DNA of 6,706 nucleotides from JAUVDZ01 sp964346325 (GCA_964346325.1 CAYFUK010000052.1:1-6706); one strand, 5' to 3'; counted from the stretch's first letter, positions 1-5,484 are shown. The notes: generated by a model not told the origin, from the sequence alone. Numbers and translations: made by a program.

Positions 1-368
1 ACCTCCGGAGAGCCCAAAACCCTCCATGTTCCCGTTGCAGTGCCAAAGCCGAAATTAACGCCCTCAGCGCAGGCCGGATCGCCAACCTCGCAACTGCCTT
101 TTTCACATATACATCCTTCGGTGATCTCTCCTGTTCCTCCTCCGCGCGATTCCCACAAAGCTATCTCGAACATGGAATCCGCCACACTTTTTGCAAGCAA
201 GGTTTTTTGGTCGTTCACTATCGCTCTAAAAGAGCGCACAATCGGGTCAACATACGAAACCCCGATCCCAAGCAGAATCGGCACAAGTATAAGCATTATT
301 ATCATGCTCATGCCTTTTTGTTTGCGCATGCGCAAACCGCCCAATTTTTGTTTAATAGCTTCGTACAT
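1..368 (-). CDS. PilX/GspK-like minor prepilin, 3' end cut by window edge
   Basis: The first 122 residues are visible; the gene runs off the left edge with no stop. The N-terminus has a basic leader ending in MRKQKG, then a hydrophobic helix (about MSMIIMLILVPILLGIG) and a helical stretch. This is the layout of a class III prepilin cleaved after Gly. The mature +5 residue is Ile, not Glu; loss of Glu5 is known for PilX- and GspK-type minor pilins, which sit at or near the filament tip. A cysteine-rich loop follows (GCICEKGSCEVGDPAC, four Cys), which could form disulfides outside the membrane. Two starts are possible. ATG at 368 overlaps the upstream gene by 17 nt. ATG at 329 (residue 14) gives a neat six-residue leader and starts 22 nt after the upstream stop. 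Neither has a convincing ribosome binding site. It is the fourth gene of the minor-pilin operon. The prepilin-like call is fairly sure; the PilX versus GspK assignment is not. Confidence 0.72.
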   Translation of the reverse strand, partial: MYEAIKQKLGGLRMRKQKGMSMIIMLILVPILLGIGVSYVDPIVRSFRAIVNDQKTLLAKSVADSMFEIALWESRGGGTGEITEGCICEKGSCEVGDPACAEGVNFGFGTATGTWRVLGSPE

Positions 369-1368
369 TTTTTCTTATATCAGAATATATGGTTGTTTGC
401 AGAGTTTCCGTTGGGGGAGCCCCAAAATAATCAAGACGCTCCATAACCGAAGGTTCGGCTGTCATCACAACAGTGATATGAGGCTGCACAAGAGTTCCGC
501 TTGCCACATCCGTCTCTGCGAATCCTTTATATGGATCCTCCAAAGGCGCAACATAAAATTTAAGAGAAGTTATATTTGTGCGAAGCGGGCTTATGGGAAT
601 AAATCCGTCATAAACATCCGACTCACCGCTTGCCGCAGTAAGATCCGCAGCCATATCCGCCATGCTACCGTTGAATTCATCGGATACACTCCATGTGTCC
701 GTTATGTCGTTGCCGTCAGTATCGGCTCCGTTGAGCCATAAAGTAGACATTACATTTTCAATGACAGGCCCGTCGCCGGGGTCACGCTCAACTTGTTCCA
801 AAACCAAGATAGTTTTTTTGGTGCCATTCGCATTAATCAAATAAAGCTGATCCTGTTCATGAAGCGGATCCAAAACACCCGGACATGCAGCAAAAGCTCC
901 GCAAAAAGCGTTCGCATCTTCAGGCAGACCATTCACGGGATTTTGCCCCACATTAAGATCAATCGTTTCCTTGTCAACAATGCATCCCGGATCACTCTCA
1001 ACAGGGTCTCCGTCGTTACATAAAATTCCTTCGTTTTTTGGCCCGGGGCCTCCCGATCCAAAATCAAAAAACTCCTTTGCATAATCCCCATAATCATAAG
1101 CCGCTCCCGCGCCCGCAAACTCATCATCGCCCGCCTGGGCCCTAAAATATTCCTCATAATCAATGGCATTACCTTCAACCATAACGGTAATTTGACGCAT
1201 CATGGCGCGCATATCCTGATACATCTGCTCCTCAAGCTCTATACGTTTGGAATCGCGGTACATATTTATGGTTAAAGTTACTATTGCCACTAAAAAAACA
1301 CTAAAAATAGCTGTTGCAATAAGCAGTTCCACTAAGGTAAAGCCTTTTTGTGCCGTTTTATTTCGCAT
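352..1368 (-). CDS. PilW/GspJ-like minor prepilin
   Basis: This 338-aa protein is a probable minor pilin of a type IV pilus or related filament. It starts with MRNKTAQKG, then FTLVELLIATAIFSVFLVAIV, a textbook class III signal: cleavage is expected between Gly9 and Phe10, Glu14 is the mature Glu5, and one hydrophobic helix spans about residues 10-33. The rest is a large exported domain with Cys117, 129, 156 and 162. It has a DTDGNDITD segment (216-224) resembling a calcium-binding loop, and a C-terminal beta-rich part (about 265-330: NITSLKFYVAPL, PHITVVMTAEP, LQTTIYSDIR) typical of PilW/GspJ-like proteins. The start ATG overlaps the previous gene by 11 nt and its own end overlaps the next start, so translation is probably coupled. 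No Shine-Dalgarno sequence is visible. The length is greater than GspJ in proteobacteria (roughly 200 aa), with the extra mass in the acidic, Gly-rich middle. The prepilin call is firm; the subfamily is inferred. Confidence 0.88.
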   Translation of the reverse strand: MRNKTAQKGFTLVELLIATAIFSVFLVAIVTLTINMYRDSKRIELEEQMYQDMRAMMRQITVMVEGNAIDYEEYFRAQAGDDEFAGAGAAYDYGDYAKEFFDFGSGGPGPKNEGILCNDGDPVESDPGCIVDKETIDLNVGQNPVNGLPEDANAFCGAFAACPGVLDPLHEQDQLYLINANGTKKTILVLEQVERDPGDGPVIENVMSTLWLNGADTDGNDITDTWSVSDEFNGSMADMAADLTAASGESDVYDGFIPISPLRTNITSLKFYVAPLEDPYKGFAETDVASGTLVQPHITVVMTAEPSVMERLDYFGAPPTETLQTTIYSDIRKNVRSY

Positions 1369-1861
1369 TAAGGTTGATTAATTGTGTGTTTATGTCTCCG
1401 TCGTTATTTTCGGTTTTTACAAAAATTCGCATAATTTGTTGTGACGGATATGTTATTTGGATTGTTTGATAGTATTCTTTGTTTGTTAGCATGAAGCCTG
1501 CGAGAGTTTCACGAATAAAATCTTCCGAAAGTTCGGCGCGTTTTTCTTGTTTTTGCAGCGGACCTTCGAGCCATTTGTAGTCTTTTGTTCCTTTGAGTTC
1601 ATAATAACCTTTCTCAAATTTTCGCGGCTCATCACTGTTTTCGTTAAGATTCATAATCCGGACAATTCTAAAAACCGATTCATTTGTAAGGGATGTTAAA
1701 TTGGGATCTTCACTTATCTGCTTAACCGACTGCCTGAAAAGTATCGCCAAAATCACAAAAACAACAACCACTATAATCATAAGAATTTGCAGTGTTTTAC
1801 GCCATTTTTTAAGGATTTTTTCCTGTTTTTCAGAAGTGCGTTTTTTACTCTTCAAGTGCAA
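1358..1861 (-). CDS. Small single-pass membrane protein within the minor-pilin operon
   Basis: This protein of about 167 aa is not assigned to a known family. It has a strongly basic N-terminus (residues 1-22, many Lys/Arg), one hydrophobic helix (about 24-42, IVVVVFVILAILF) and a soluble domain of about 120 aa expected outside the cytoplasm by the positive-inside rule. It lacks the Gly-Phe-x-x-x-Glu prepilin motif, so it is probably anchored and not processed. The soluble part has the segments GYYELKGTKDYKWLEG, a helix LSEDFIRETLAGFML and a strand-like QTIQITYPSQQIMRIFVK. No ATG lies before the helix. The start is therefore TTG at 1861 (17-nt overlap with the pilV-like gene) or TTG at 1855 (11-nt overlap), neither with a ribosome binding site, so it may depend on coupling. 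Its place between two prepilins suggests a minor-pilin partner or chaperone-like assembly factor, or a very divergent pilin. That role is inference. Confidence 0.75.
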   Translation of the reverse strand: MHLKSKKRTSEKQEKILKKWRKTLQILMIIVVVVFVILAILFRQSVKQISEDPNLTSLTNESVFRIVRIMNLNENSDEPRKFEKGYYELKGTKDYKWLEGPLQKQEKRAELSEDFIRETLAGFMLTNKEYYQTIQITYPSQQIMRIFVKTENNDGDINTQLINLNAK

Positions 1862-2435
1862 AATTGGTTATTGTTACGGGTAAAGATATAGATTTCGGGT
1901 CGCTGCCTTCAAGCCATTCTATGCGGCATACGGCATTGATTTGGCTTGCCGTTGCCGAGTTTGTTTCAAGGGTGCGGAAATAGGGGGTTTGTTCGCCTGC
2001 CGGATTGTGGTTTGCTGTGCCGTCGGCCTGAATATAAAGTCTGTAATCTTCATCCGTTGCGTCTGCGCCATCTTTTAAATCCAAGGGGTCGGCTTGTGTA
2101 GCCATTTCCGGAGGCAACGTAGTTGAGGTTTCGATTGTGTAATTTGCGGGAGCCGAGATTGCGTTGCCCGCGGAACATGTGCCGGTTGTCATATTCCAGC
2201 AGTTTTCTTTGTCGTAACTGAATCTTATCCAGTTGGTATCGCGAAGGCCTCTGAATGCATTTACACATTCCTGTGTTAACCAGCTTGCTTCAAGGCTGTG
2301 CGCATTAAAATTGATTGCCCGGTTTGCGGTTACGAGAAGCGTAATTACAGTTGCGGAAACCATTAAAAGTACTGTGATGGATATCATAGTTTCAACCAGA
2401 AGAAATCCTTTTTGTGATTTGTGCTTTTGAAGCAT
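1845..2435 (-). CDS. PilV/GspI-like minor prepilin
   Basis: This is a 196-aa probable minor pilin and the first gene of the operon. The leader MLQKHKSQKG is followed by FLLVETMISITVLLMVSATV, so cleavage is expected between Gly10 and Phe11, with Glu15 as the mature Glu5 and a hydrophobic helix at about 11-36. The segment WLTQECVNAFRGLRDTNWI (52-70) resembles the conserved LAQEGIE..RN.RD.NW stretch I associate with PilV/GspI-like proteins of Patescibacteria. The C-terminus (VCRIEWLEGSDPKSISLPV, then TITNF) matches the PilV pattern in which a W-x-(D/E)-G strand is followed by a beta strand ending T-N-W/F. Cys79/Cys87 and Cys57/Cys170 could pair. The start ATG at 2435 has no Shine-Dalgarno sequence and sits in a duplicated 10-bp sequence. 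It is expressed from the promoter at 2460-2488 and overlaps the next gene by 11-17 nt. The prepilin call is firm; the exact subfamily is moderate. Confidence 0.88.
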   Translation of the reverse strand: MLQKHKSQKGFLLVETMISITVLLMVSATVITLLVTANRAINFNAHSLEASWLTQECVNAFRGLRDTNWIRFSYDKENCWNMTTGTCSAGNAISAPANYTIETSTTLPPEMATQADPLDLKDGADATDEDYRLYIQADGTANHNPAGEQTPYFRTLETNSATASQINAVCRIEWLEGSDPKSISLPVTITNFALEE

Positions 2436-2452
2436 AGATATGCATAGATATG
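2433..2452. repeat. Tandem 10-bp duplication covering a start codon
   Basis: CATAGATATG occurs twice in direct succession (2433-2442 and 2443-2452). Read on the minus strand, each copy ends with ATG. The copy at 2435 is the start of the PilV-like gene. The copy at 2445 is in another frame and opens a 17-codon reading frame that stops at 2392. The duplication therefore makes up most of the predicted untranslated leader. Confidence 0.9.
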
Positions 2453-2459
2453 CTAAAAT

Positions 2460-2488
2460 ATTTTAAAGCAAAAGGCTTGATTAGTAAA
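2460..2488 (-). promoter_or_regulatory. Predicted sigma70-type promoter of the minor-pilin operon
   Basis: On the minus strand TTTACT (2488-2483; 4 of 6 consensus) and TAAAAT (2465-2460; 5 of 6) are separated by exactly 17 nt. Transcription would start near 2453, about 18 nt before the ATG at 2435. No other good promoter was seen in the 142-bp divergent region for this strand. It is predicted from sequence alone. Confidence 0.55.
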
Positions 2489-2501
2489 TGTTTTGGTTGC
2501 T

Positions 2502-2519
2502 CGGCAAGCAGGCCTGCCG
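2502..2519. promoter_or_regulatory. GC-rich inverted repeat between divergent promoters, possible operator
   Basis: CGGCA (2502-2506) and TGCCG (2515-2519) form an inverted repeat. Inside it GCAGGCCTGC (2508-2517) is a perfect 10-bp palindrome. The element lies about midway between the minus-strand -35 box (2483-2488) and the plus-strand -35 box (2528-2533), in an otherwise AT-rich region. It is not followed by a T-run, so it does not look like a terminator. A regulator site serving both directions is plausible but not shown. Confidence 0.35.
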
Positions 2520-2527
2520 GGGAGGGC

Positions 2528-2556
2528 TTGTGAAAAACTCCAAATTTTGTTATAAT
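2528..2556 (+). promoter_or_regulatory. Predicted extended -10 promoter for the two-gene unit at 2578-4204
   Basis: TTGTGA (2528-2533) and a perfect TATAAT (2551-2556) are separated by 17 nt. TG at 2548-2549 adds an extended -10 element (TGTTATAAT). The start of transcription would fall near 2563, leaving a leader of about 15 nt before the ATG at 2578. The purine stretch AGGAA at 2560-2564 is then largely at or upstream of the transcript end and about 13 nt from the start codon, so it is a doubtful ribosome binding site. Confidence 0.7.
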
Positions 2557-2577
2557 AACAGGAAATAAAAAACAAAA

Positions 2578-2979
2578 ATGAAACATCTGAATAAAATTCA
2601 AAAATTCTACTTTGACCGAATAAAGAGCAAAAAGCTTAAATCTTTAATTGAAAAATCTTATACGTTTTTAACAATGGAAGACACCGAAAAGCTTGATCTT
2701 TTGATTTCGGCGAGTGTTTGCCATAAAGATAAAAAGGCTGAAAAACAATTAATAGAAATGTTCGAATTCGAGCAGCAAGACATCCAAAACAGCATTGATG
2801 AACTGGAACCGATGACCCCGGAAGAAGAAATGGAAAACGTAAATGCAATTGAAGAAGAAAACAGAGAATTCGAAGAGAATCTCCGCAAACTTGAAACAGC
2901 AGCCTATAAAGAAAAAGAAAAGGGGCAGCGGGCCGAAGCTGAAAGAGCCGCTGACAGATTATTAAATCAACTTTATTAA
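2578..2979 (+). CDS. Small helical, acidic hypothetical protein
   Basis: I do not recognise this 133-aa protein. It has no signal peptide or membrane segment and is probably cytoplasmic. The N-terminal half (about 1-72) is a mixed-charge helical region with LEKLDLLISASV-like packing (around residues 36-47: DTEKLDLLISAS). After a short break (LEPMTPEEE, 76-84), a long charged helix follows, very rich in Glu (about 81-108), turning basic and Ala-rich at the end (109-128, KEKEKGQRAEAERAADR). This looks like a coiled coil or an extended single helix. The ATG at 2578 lies just downstream of a strong predicted promoter. The TAA stop is separated from the next ATG by a single base (TAA-A-ATG), so the two products are probably made together and may bind each other. 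No function is claimed. Confidence 0.8.
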   Translation: MKHLNKIQKFYFDRIKSKKLKSLIEKSYTFLTMEDTEKLDLLISASVCHKDKKAEKQLIEMFEFEQQDIQNSIDELEPMTPEEEMENVNAIEEENREFEENLRKLETAAYKEKEKGQRAEAERAADRLLNQLY

Positions 2980-2980
2980 A

Positions 2981-4204
2981 ATGCCTAAGCAAAATCCAAA
3001 ACAAACAGTTAAGCCAAAAGAAAAAGCAAAGGAAACAACTGCCGATAGCCTGAAAGCTCAAAAATCCGAAGCATTAAAAAAATTCAAAAAATTTGATGAT
3101 TATCTAAAAAAATACGGCTCAATTCAGCGCATGCAGGAAACTTTTGCCAAAGACAACGTTGATATAAGCGCAATAGCAAAGAAGCCAAAGTACAAAGAAA
3201 TCTTCAGTAAGATTATTTCGCTTACACATAAGGGATTCGGCTCTTTACATCATTTAAAGAGTGTGCGTACAGAAAAAGGGCTTAATCTCGTAAAATTAAA
3301 AGATAAGCTCGGCAAGCTTAAGCAAAAATTAAAATCAACACTTGATCGGTGGGAACAAGCAAATTCAAAACTGGAGCGTGCCATTGATGTAGAAAGAAAA
3401 AGATCACAACTTTTTACCAAGCTTTATAATAATTCATCGAAATTTATTGACGAAATGCCGGGAACCGGTGCGGAAGATATGGATAGACTGGAGCACATGA
3501 TAAGTAAACATCCCGAATATAAAAAATTGCAACAAAAAATTGCAAATGCTTCGGAAGATGAATTGAACGCACTTAAAAGAGACGAAAGTGCTTTTGATAA
3601 AATATCGGAATATTCACAAAAACTTGCGGAAGCGGAGCCAAAAAGAAAGGAGCTGATTGCGGATTTTGACTCAGCCGCTTATACAATTGCTTATCATAAT
3701 CCTCATTTAAAAACGAATGAGCAGATAAAAGCTGCGGAGCATGCCATAAAACAAGGTGATTTTTATAAGAACTTCAGACACAAATTACATACAATGGACC
3801 CTGAAAGCATATTGGGCTTTTATAAGCAGCAAAATCTTGATGAAACCTATAATCCTGAATTTGAATTAACCGCTTATCAATACGCAAATGAAGGGCGCCT
3901 GGATAAAGCATTGGAACCTTATTTAAAGTTGAAACCCAAGGACATTCCTGAAGACAGATTTTTAGCTGCACTTAGAGAAAGCACATATTACAACAAGGCT
4001 TTTGATGCTATTCAAAAAGGCAATTTGAAGCAGCAGAAAGCGTTTGAACCTACCGCTTACATGAACTTTGATGCTGAATCGGCAGTTCATATAGCCATGG
4101 CAAACGGCGCAGCGGACAATCTTTATTCATACGCAAAAATGCTTGCCGAAAGCATGCAAAAGAAAAAAGGGGGAAAACTACCCGAGGATTATGGCTTGGC
4201 GTAG
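2981..4204 (+). CDS. Lysine-rich helical hypothetical protein with TPR-like C-terminal part
   Basis: I do not recognise this 407-aa protein. Residues 1-45 are Lys-rich and low in complexity (MPKQNPKQTVKPKEKAKETT), probably disordered. Residues about 95-150 form a heptad-like coiled coil (LVKLKDKLGKLKQKLKSTL, then LERAIDVERKRSQLF), and 180-230 is a second charged helical region. The C-terminal part has helix-turn-helix pairs of TPR style: AYQYANEGRLDKALEPYLKL (298-317) and YYNKAFDAIQKGNLKQQKAF (336-355). It ends with another helix pair and a Lys-rich tail. There is no signal peptide, membrane segment or catalytic motif. It follows the 133-aa gene after one base, without its own ribosome binding site, so translational re-initiation is likely. 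The stop is TAG, 24 bp before the palindromic repeats. TPR-like domains usually bind proteins, so a scaffold role is possible; this is inference only. Confidence 0.82.
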   Translation: MPKQNPKQTVKPKEKAKETTADSLKAQKSEALKKFKKFDDYLKKYGSIQRMQETFAKDNVDISAIAKKPKYKEIFSKIISLTHKGFGSLHHLKSVRTEKGLNLVKLKDKLGKLKQKLKSTLDRWEQANSKLERAIDVERKRSQLFTKLYNNSSKFIDEMPGTGAEDMDRLEHMISKHPEYKKLQQKIANASEDELNALKRDESAFDKISEYSQKLAEAEPKRKELIADFDSAAYTIAYHNPHLKTNEQIKAAEHAIKQGDFYKNFRHKLHTMDPESILGFYKQQNLDETYNPEFELTAYQYANEGRLDKALEPYLKLKPKDIPEDRFLAALRESTYYNKAFDAIQKGNLKQQKAFEPTAYMNFDAESAVHIAMANGAADNLYSYAKMLAESMQKKKGGKLPEDYGLA

Positions 4205-4228
4205 CGTGGAGATGGGGGGATGGTTACT

Positions 4229-4270
4229 CGGTACCGCGAAGTACCCGGTACCGCTAAGTACTCGGTACCG
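4229..4270. terminator. Possible bidirectional terminator or cruciform between convergent genes
   Basis: Neighbouring CGGTACCG palindromes (4229-4236, 4246-4253, 4263-4270) can pair with each other to give 8-bp GC-rich stems with 9-nt loops on either strand. The last one is followed by CTCTTTCAAAT and, if the two flanking contigs overlap, by ATATTTTT. The array lies between the ends of two convergent genes, where a two-way terminator is expected. The T-run is interrupted, so intrinsic termination is uncertain. Confidence 0.3.
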
Positions 4271-4283
4271 CTCTTTCAAATAT
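4229..4283. repeat. 17-bp palindromic tandem repeats, left copy
   Basis: Three units start at 4229, 4246 and 4263 with a 17-bp period: CGGTACCGCGAAGTACC, CGGTACCGCTAAGTACT, and a third that keeps only CGGTACCGCT before diverging. Each unit begins with the 8-bp palindrome CGGTACCG. The 55 bp from 4229 to the first N is identical to 4384-4438 beyond the gap. Just upstream, GGTTACT (4222-4228) looks like a worn unit end. The array has no unique spacers. Confidence 0.92.
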
Positions 4284-4383
4284 NNNNNNNNNNNNNNNNN
4301 NNNNNNNNNNNNNNNNNNNNNNNNNNNNNNNNNNNNNNNNNNNNNNNNNNNNNNNNNNNNNNNNNNNNNNNNNNNNNNNNNNN
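4284..4383. other. 100-base assembly gap
   Basis: Exactly 100 N, a conventional length for a gap of unknown size. The 55 bases immediately left of it (4229-4283) equal the 55 bases immediately right of it (4384-4438). This is the pattern of two contig ends that share an overlap and were joined as a scaffold. True missing sequence may be zero, or may be further repeat units. Confidence 0.97.
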
Positions 4384-4438
4384 CGGTACCGCGAAGTACC
4401 CGGTACCGCTAAGTACTCGGTACCGCTCTTTCAAATAT
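4384..4438. repeat. 17-bp palindromic tandem repeats, right copy (identical 55 bp)
   Basis: Units start at 4384, 4401 and 4418 and match 4229-4283 base for base. The last eight bases (4431-4438) are also the final codons and TGA stop of the minus-strand gene at 4431-5381. The left copy therefore carries a fragment of that gene's 3' end, which is easiest to explain if the two copies are one genomic locus represented twice. Confidence 0.9.
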
Positions 4439-5381
4439 ATTTTTCGAGCTCTCCCAAAACTTCTTTGATCAGATTTTTATACTTTGCTCTTTTTACCATT
4501 TTCCATGGAACGCAGTAATTCCAGGCTTGTCTGGGCTCCCAGTCCGGATATTCAAACTCAAGCTGACACAAATCTTCTTGATCATGTTCAAGTTCGGCTT
4601 TTTTTACCAGATTTATCAGTTTAATAATTTGTTCACCCATTCCACGGGGGAGTTCTTCGGTTTCTGTTAGAGCTTCGTGATATTCGGCCGAATCATAGTC
4701 CCGCTTAAGCAATTCCCGTATCAGCTGCTCAATTCGCTCACGCAGGGCTTCAATTTGAGAGATATCCATATATTTATCAAGATTTTCAGTTAATTTTTTT
4801 GGGAGTTCTTTAAGTTCTGCCGAGAGTGCTCTGAATTTGATTTCATTATTAAAAAATGCGTTTTGCGCGAATATTCCATTAAGTTCATCACTTTTTTTAT
4901 TATTCGATAAAACGGTGAACTGCAATTTAAACTTTGGCGGATTTTGCCAGTCAGGGTCAGCCACCACTGCCGTAAAGGGAATTTTTGTCAGTGTTGTTAT
5001 TAATTTTCGCAATTCGGAATTCAGATGATTATACATGCTTTCATGCAGTTTTTGTTCGGAATAGCAGCCGTTTGCAAGATCGATATAAACATTGGGTCTT
5101 CGCCTGTCCATTAAAACAATAAAACTTTCGGATTTAACGGAACTCCTCATTAAAATATCGGGGAATTCGGGTTTATCTTTTTTTTCAGGGATTTTTGGAG
5201 GTGCCTGTTTTGGCCTCGGAGGTTTGGGCGGTAAAACAGCTACAACTTCTTCAATGAATTCGGGCGGCAAAAAGCCTTCGTCCAAAATCCCGTCATTGAT
5301 TTTTTCGGCATTCTTATCGGGCGGATTCTCGTCCGCACTTTTAGTTTGTTCCTGAATCTTATCCGGATTTTTGTGTTCCAT
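4431..5381 (-). CDS. Proline-rich and helical hypothetical protein
   Basis: I do not recognise this 316-aa protein. Residues 1-35 are polar and acidic. Residues 38-73 form a proline-rich linker (LPPKPPRPKQAPPKIPEKK). Residues about 80-160 look like a compact alpha/beta domain with strands SFIVLMD, NVYIDLANG, FTAVVADPDW and FKLQFTVLSN around a helix (LHESMYNHLNSELRKLITTL). A long charged helical region at 183-262 could be a coiled coil. The C-terminus (272-297) has aromatic and Cys residues, with WEPRQAWNYCVPWK as its most distinctive part. There is no signal peptide or membrane segment. ATG at 5381 is preferred over an in-frame TTG at 5420 because the predicted promoter at 5411-5439 would start transcription near 5404, downstream of that TTG. 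No Shine-Dalgarno sequence is seen. The stop is TGA inside the palindromic repeat copy. It converges on the 2981-4204 gene and diverges from the 5540 gene. Function unknown. Confidence 0.82.
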   Translation of the reverse strand: MEHKNPDKIQEQTKSADENPPDKNAEKINDGILDEGFLPPEFIEEVVAVLPPKPPRPKQAPPKIPEKKDKPEFPDILMRSSVKSESFIVLMDRRRPNVYIDLANGCYSEQKLHESMYNHLNSELRKLITTLTKIPFTAVVADPDWQNPPKFKLQFTVLSNNKKSDELNGIFAQNAFFNNEIKFRALSAELKELPKKLTENLDKYMDISQIEALRERIEQLIRELLKRDYDSAEYHEALTETEELPRGMGEQIIKLINLVKKAELEHDQEDLCQLEFEYPDWEPRQAWNYCVPWKMVKRAKYKNLIKEVLGELEKYI

Positions 5382-5410
5382 AAAATTTATTACCGGGAGC
5401 TTGAGTCGAG

Positions 5411-5439
5411 AATTTATCAAGAAAAAGCGTGTTTGTCAA
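5411..5439 (-). promoter_or_regulatory. Predicted sigma70-type promoter for the gene at 4431-5381
   Basis: On the minus strand a perfect TTGACA (5439-5434) is followed after 17 nt by TAAATT (5416-5411; 4 of 6 consensus). Transcription would start near 5404, about 23 nt before the ATG at 5381. This also decides the start codon, since the longer reading frame beginning at 5420 would not be in the transcript. Confidence 0.65.
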
Positions 5440-5442
5440 ATT

Positions 5443-5476
5443 TCAGACCGGGTATGGCGGGTATACTCAGTCCGGG
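5443..5476. promoter_or_regulatory. Pair of 10-bp direct repeats between divergent promoters, possible operator
   Basis: TCAGACCGGG (5443-5452) and TCAGTCCGGG (5467-5476) match in 9 of 10 positions with a 24-bp period. CGGGTAT also occurs twice between and within them (5450-5456 and 5458-5464). They sit in the short GC-rich stretch between the outward-facing -35 boxes at 5434-5439 and 5485-5490. Spacing of about two helical turns is compatible with a regulator binding one DNA face, but no regulator gene is present in the window. Confidence 0.35.
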
Positions 5477-5484
5477 GGTTAGAC

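Noticed and set aside
40..741. 233-codon open frame on the plus strand
   Set aside because: It lies antisense to two clear prepilin genes, and its translation is Ser/Arg/Ile-rich with no domain. The minus-strand frames carry strong prepilin motifs.
2636..3061. 141-codon minus-strand frame rich in Cys, Phe and Leu
   Set aside because: It is the antisense of A/G-rich coding sequence of the helical gene pair. Phe/Leu/Cys richness is what the complement of Glu/Lys codons gives, and it has no promoter or start signal.
4229..4283. Replication origin iterons or phage attachment site
   Set aside because: There is no replication initiator, integrase or AT-rich unwinding region nearby. Short palindromic units between convergent genes fit a REP- or terminator-like element better.
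4431..4433. TGA read as glycine (Gracilibacteria-type code), extending the gene into the repeats
   Set aside because: No internal TGA is found in any other coding frame of the window, whereas a TGA=Gly genome would show them. The extension would consist of repeat sequence.
4229..4438. CRISPR array
   Set aside because: Units are contiguous with a 17-bp period and have no unique spacers; there are no cas genes nearby.
4143..4468. Open frames running through the N-run and palindromic repeats
   Set aside because: They exist only because N does not create stops and the repeat is open in several frames. The translated Tyr-Arg/Val-Pro pattern is a by-product of GGTACC units.
5382..5420. Longer N-terminus from TTG at 5420 for the minus-strand gene
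   Set aside because: The TTG overlaps the spacer of a TTGACA-17-TAAATT promoter and would lie upstream of the predicted transcript start. ATG at 5381 fits better.
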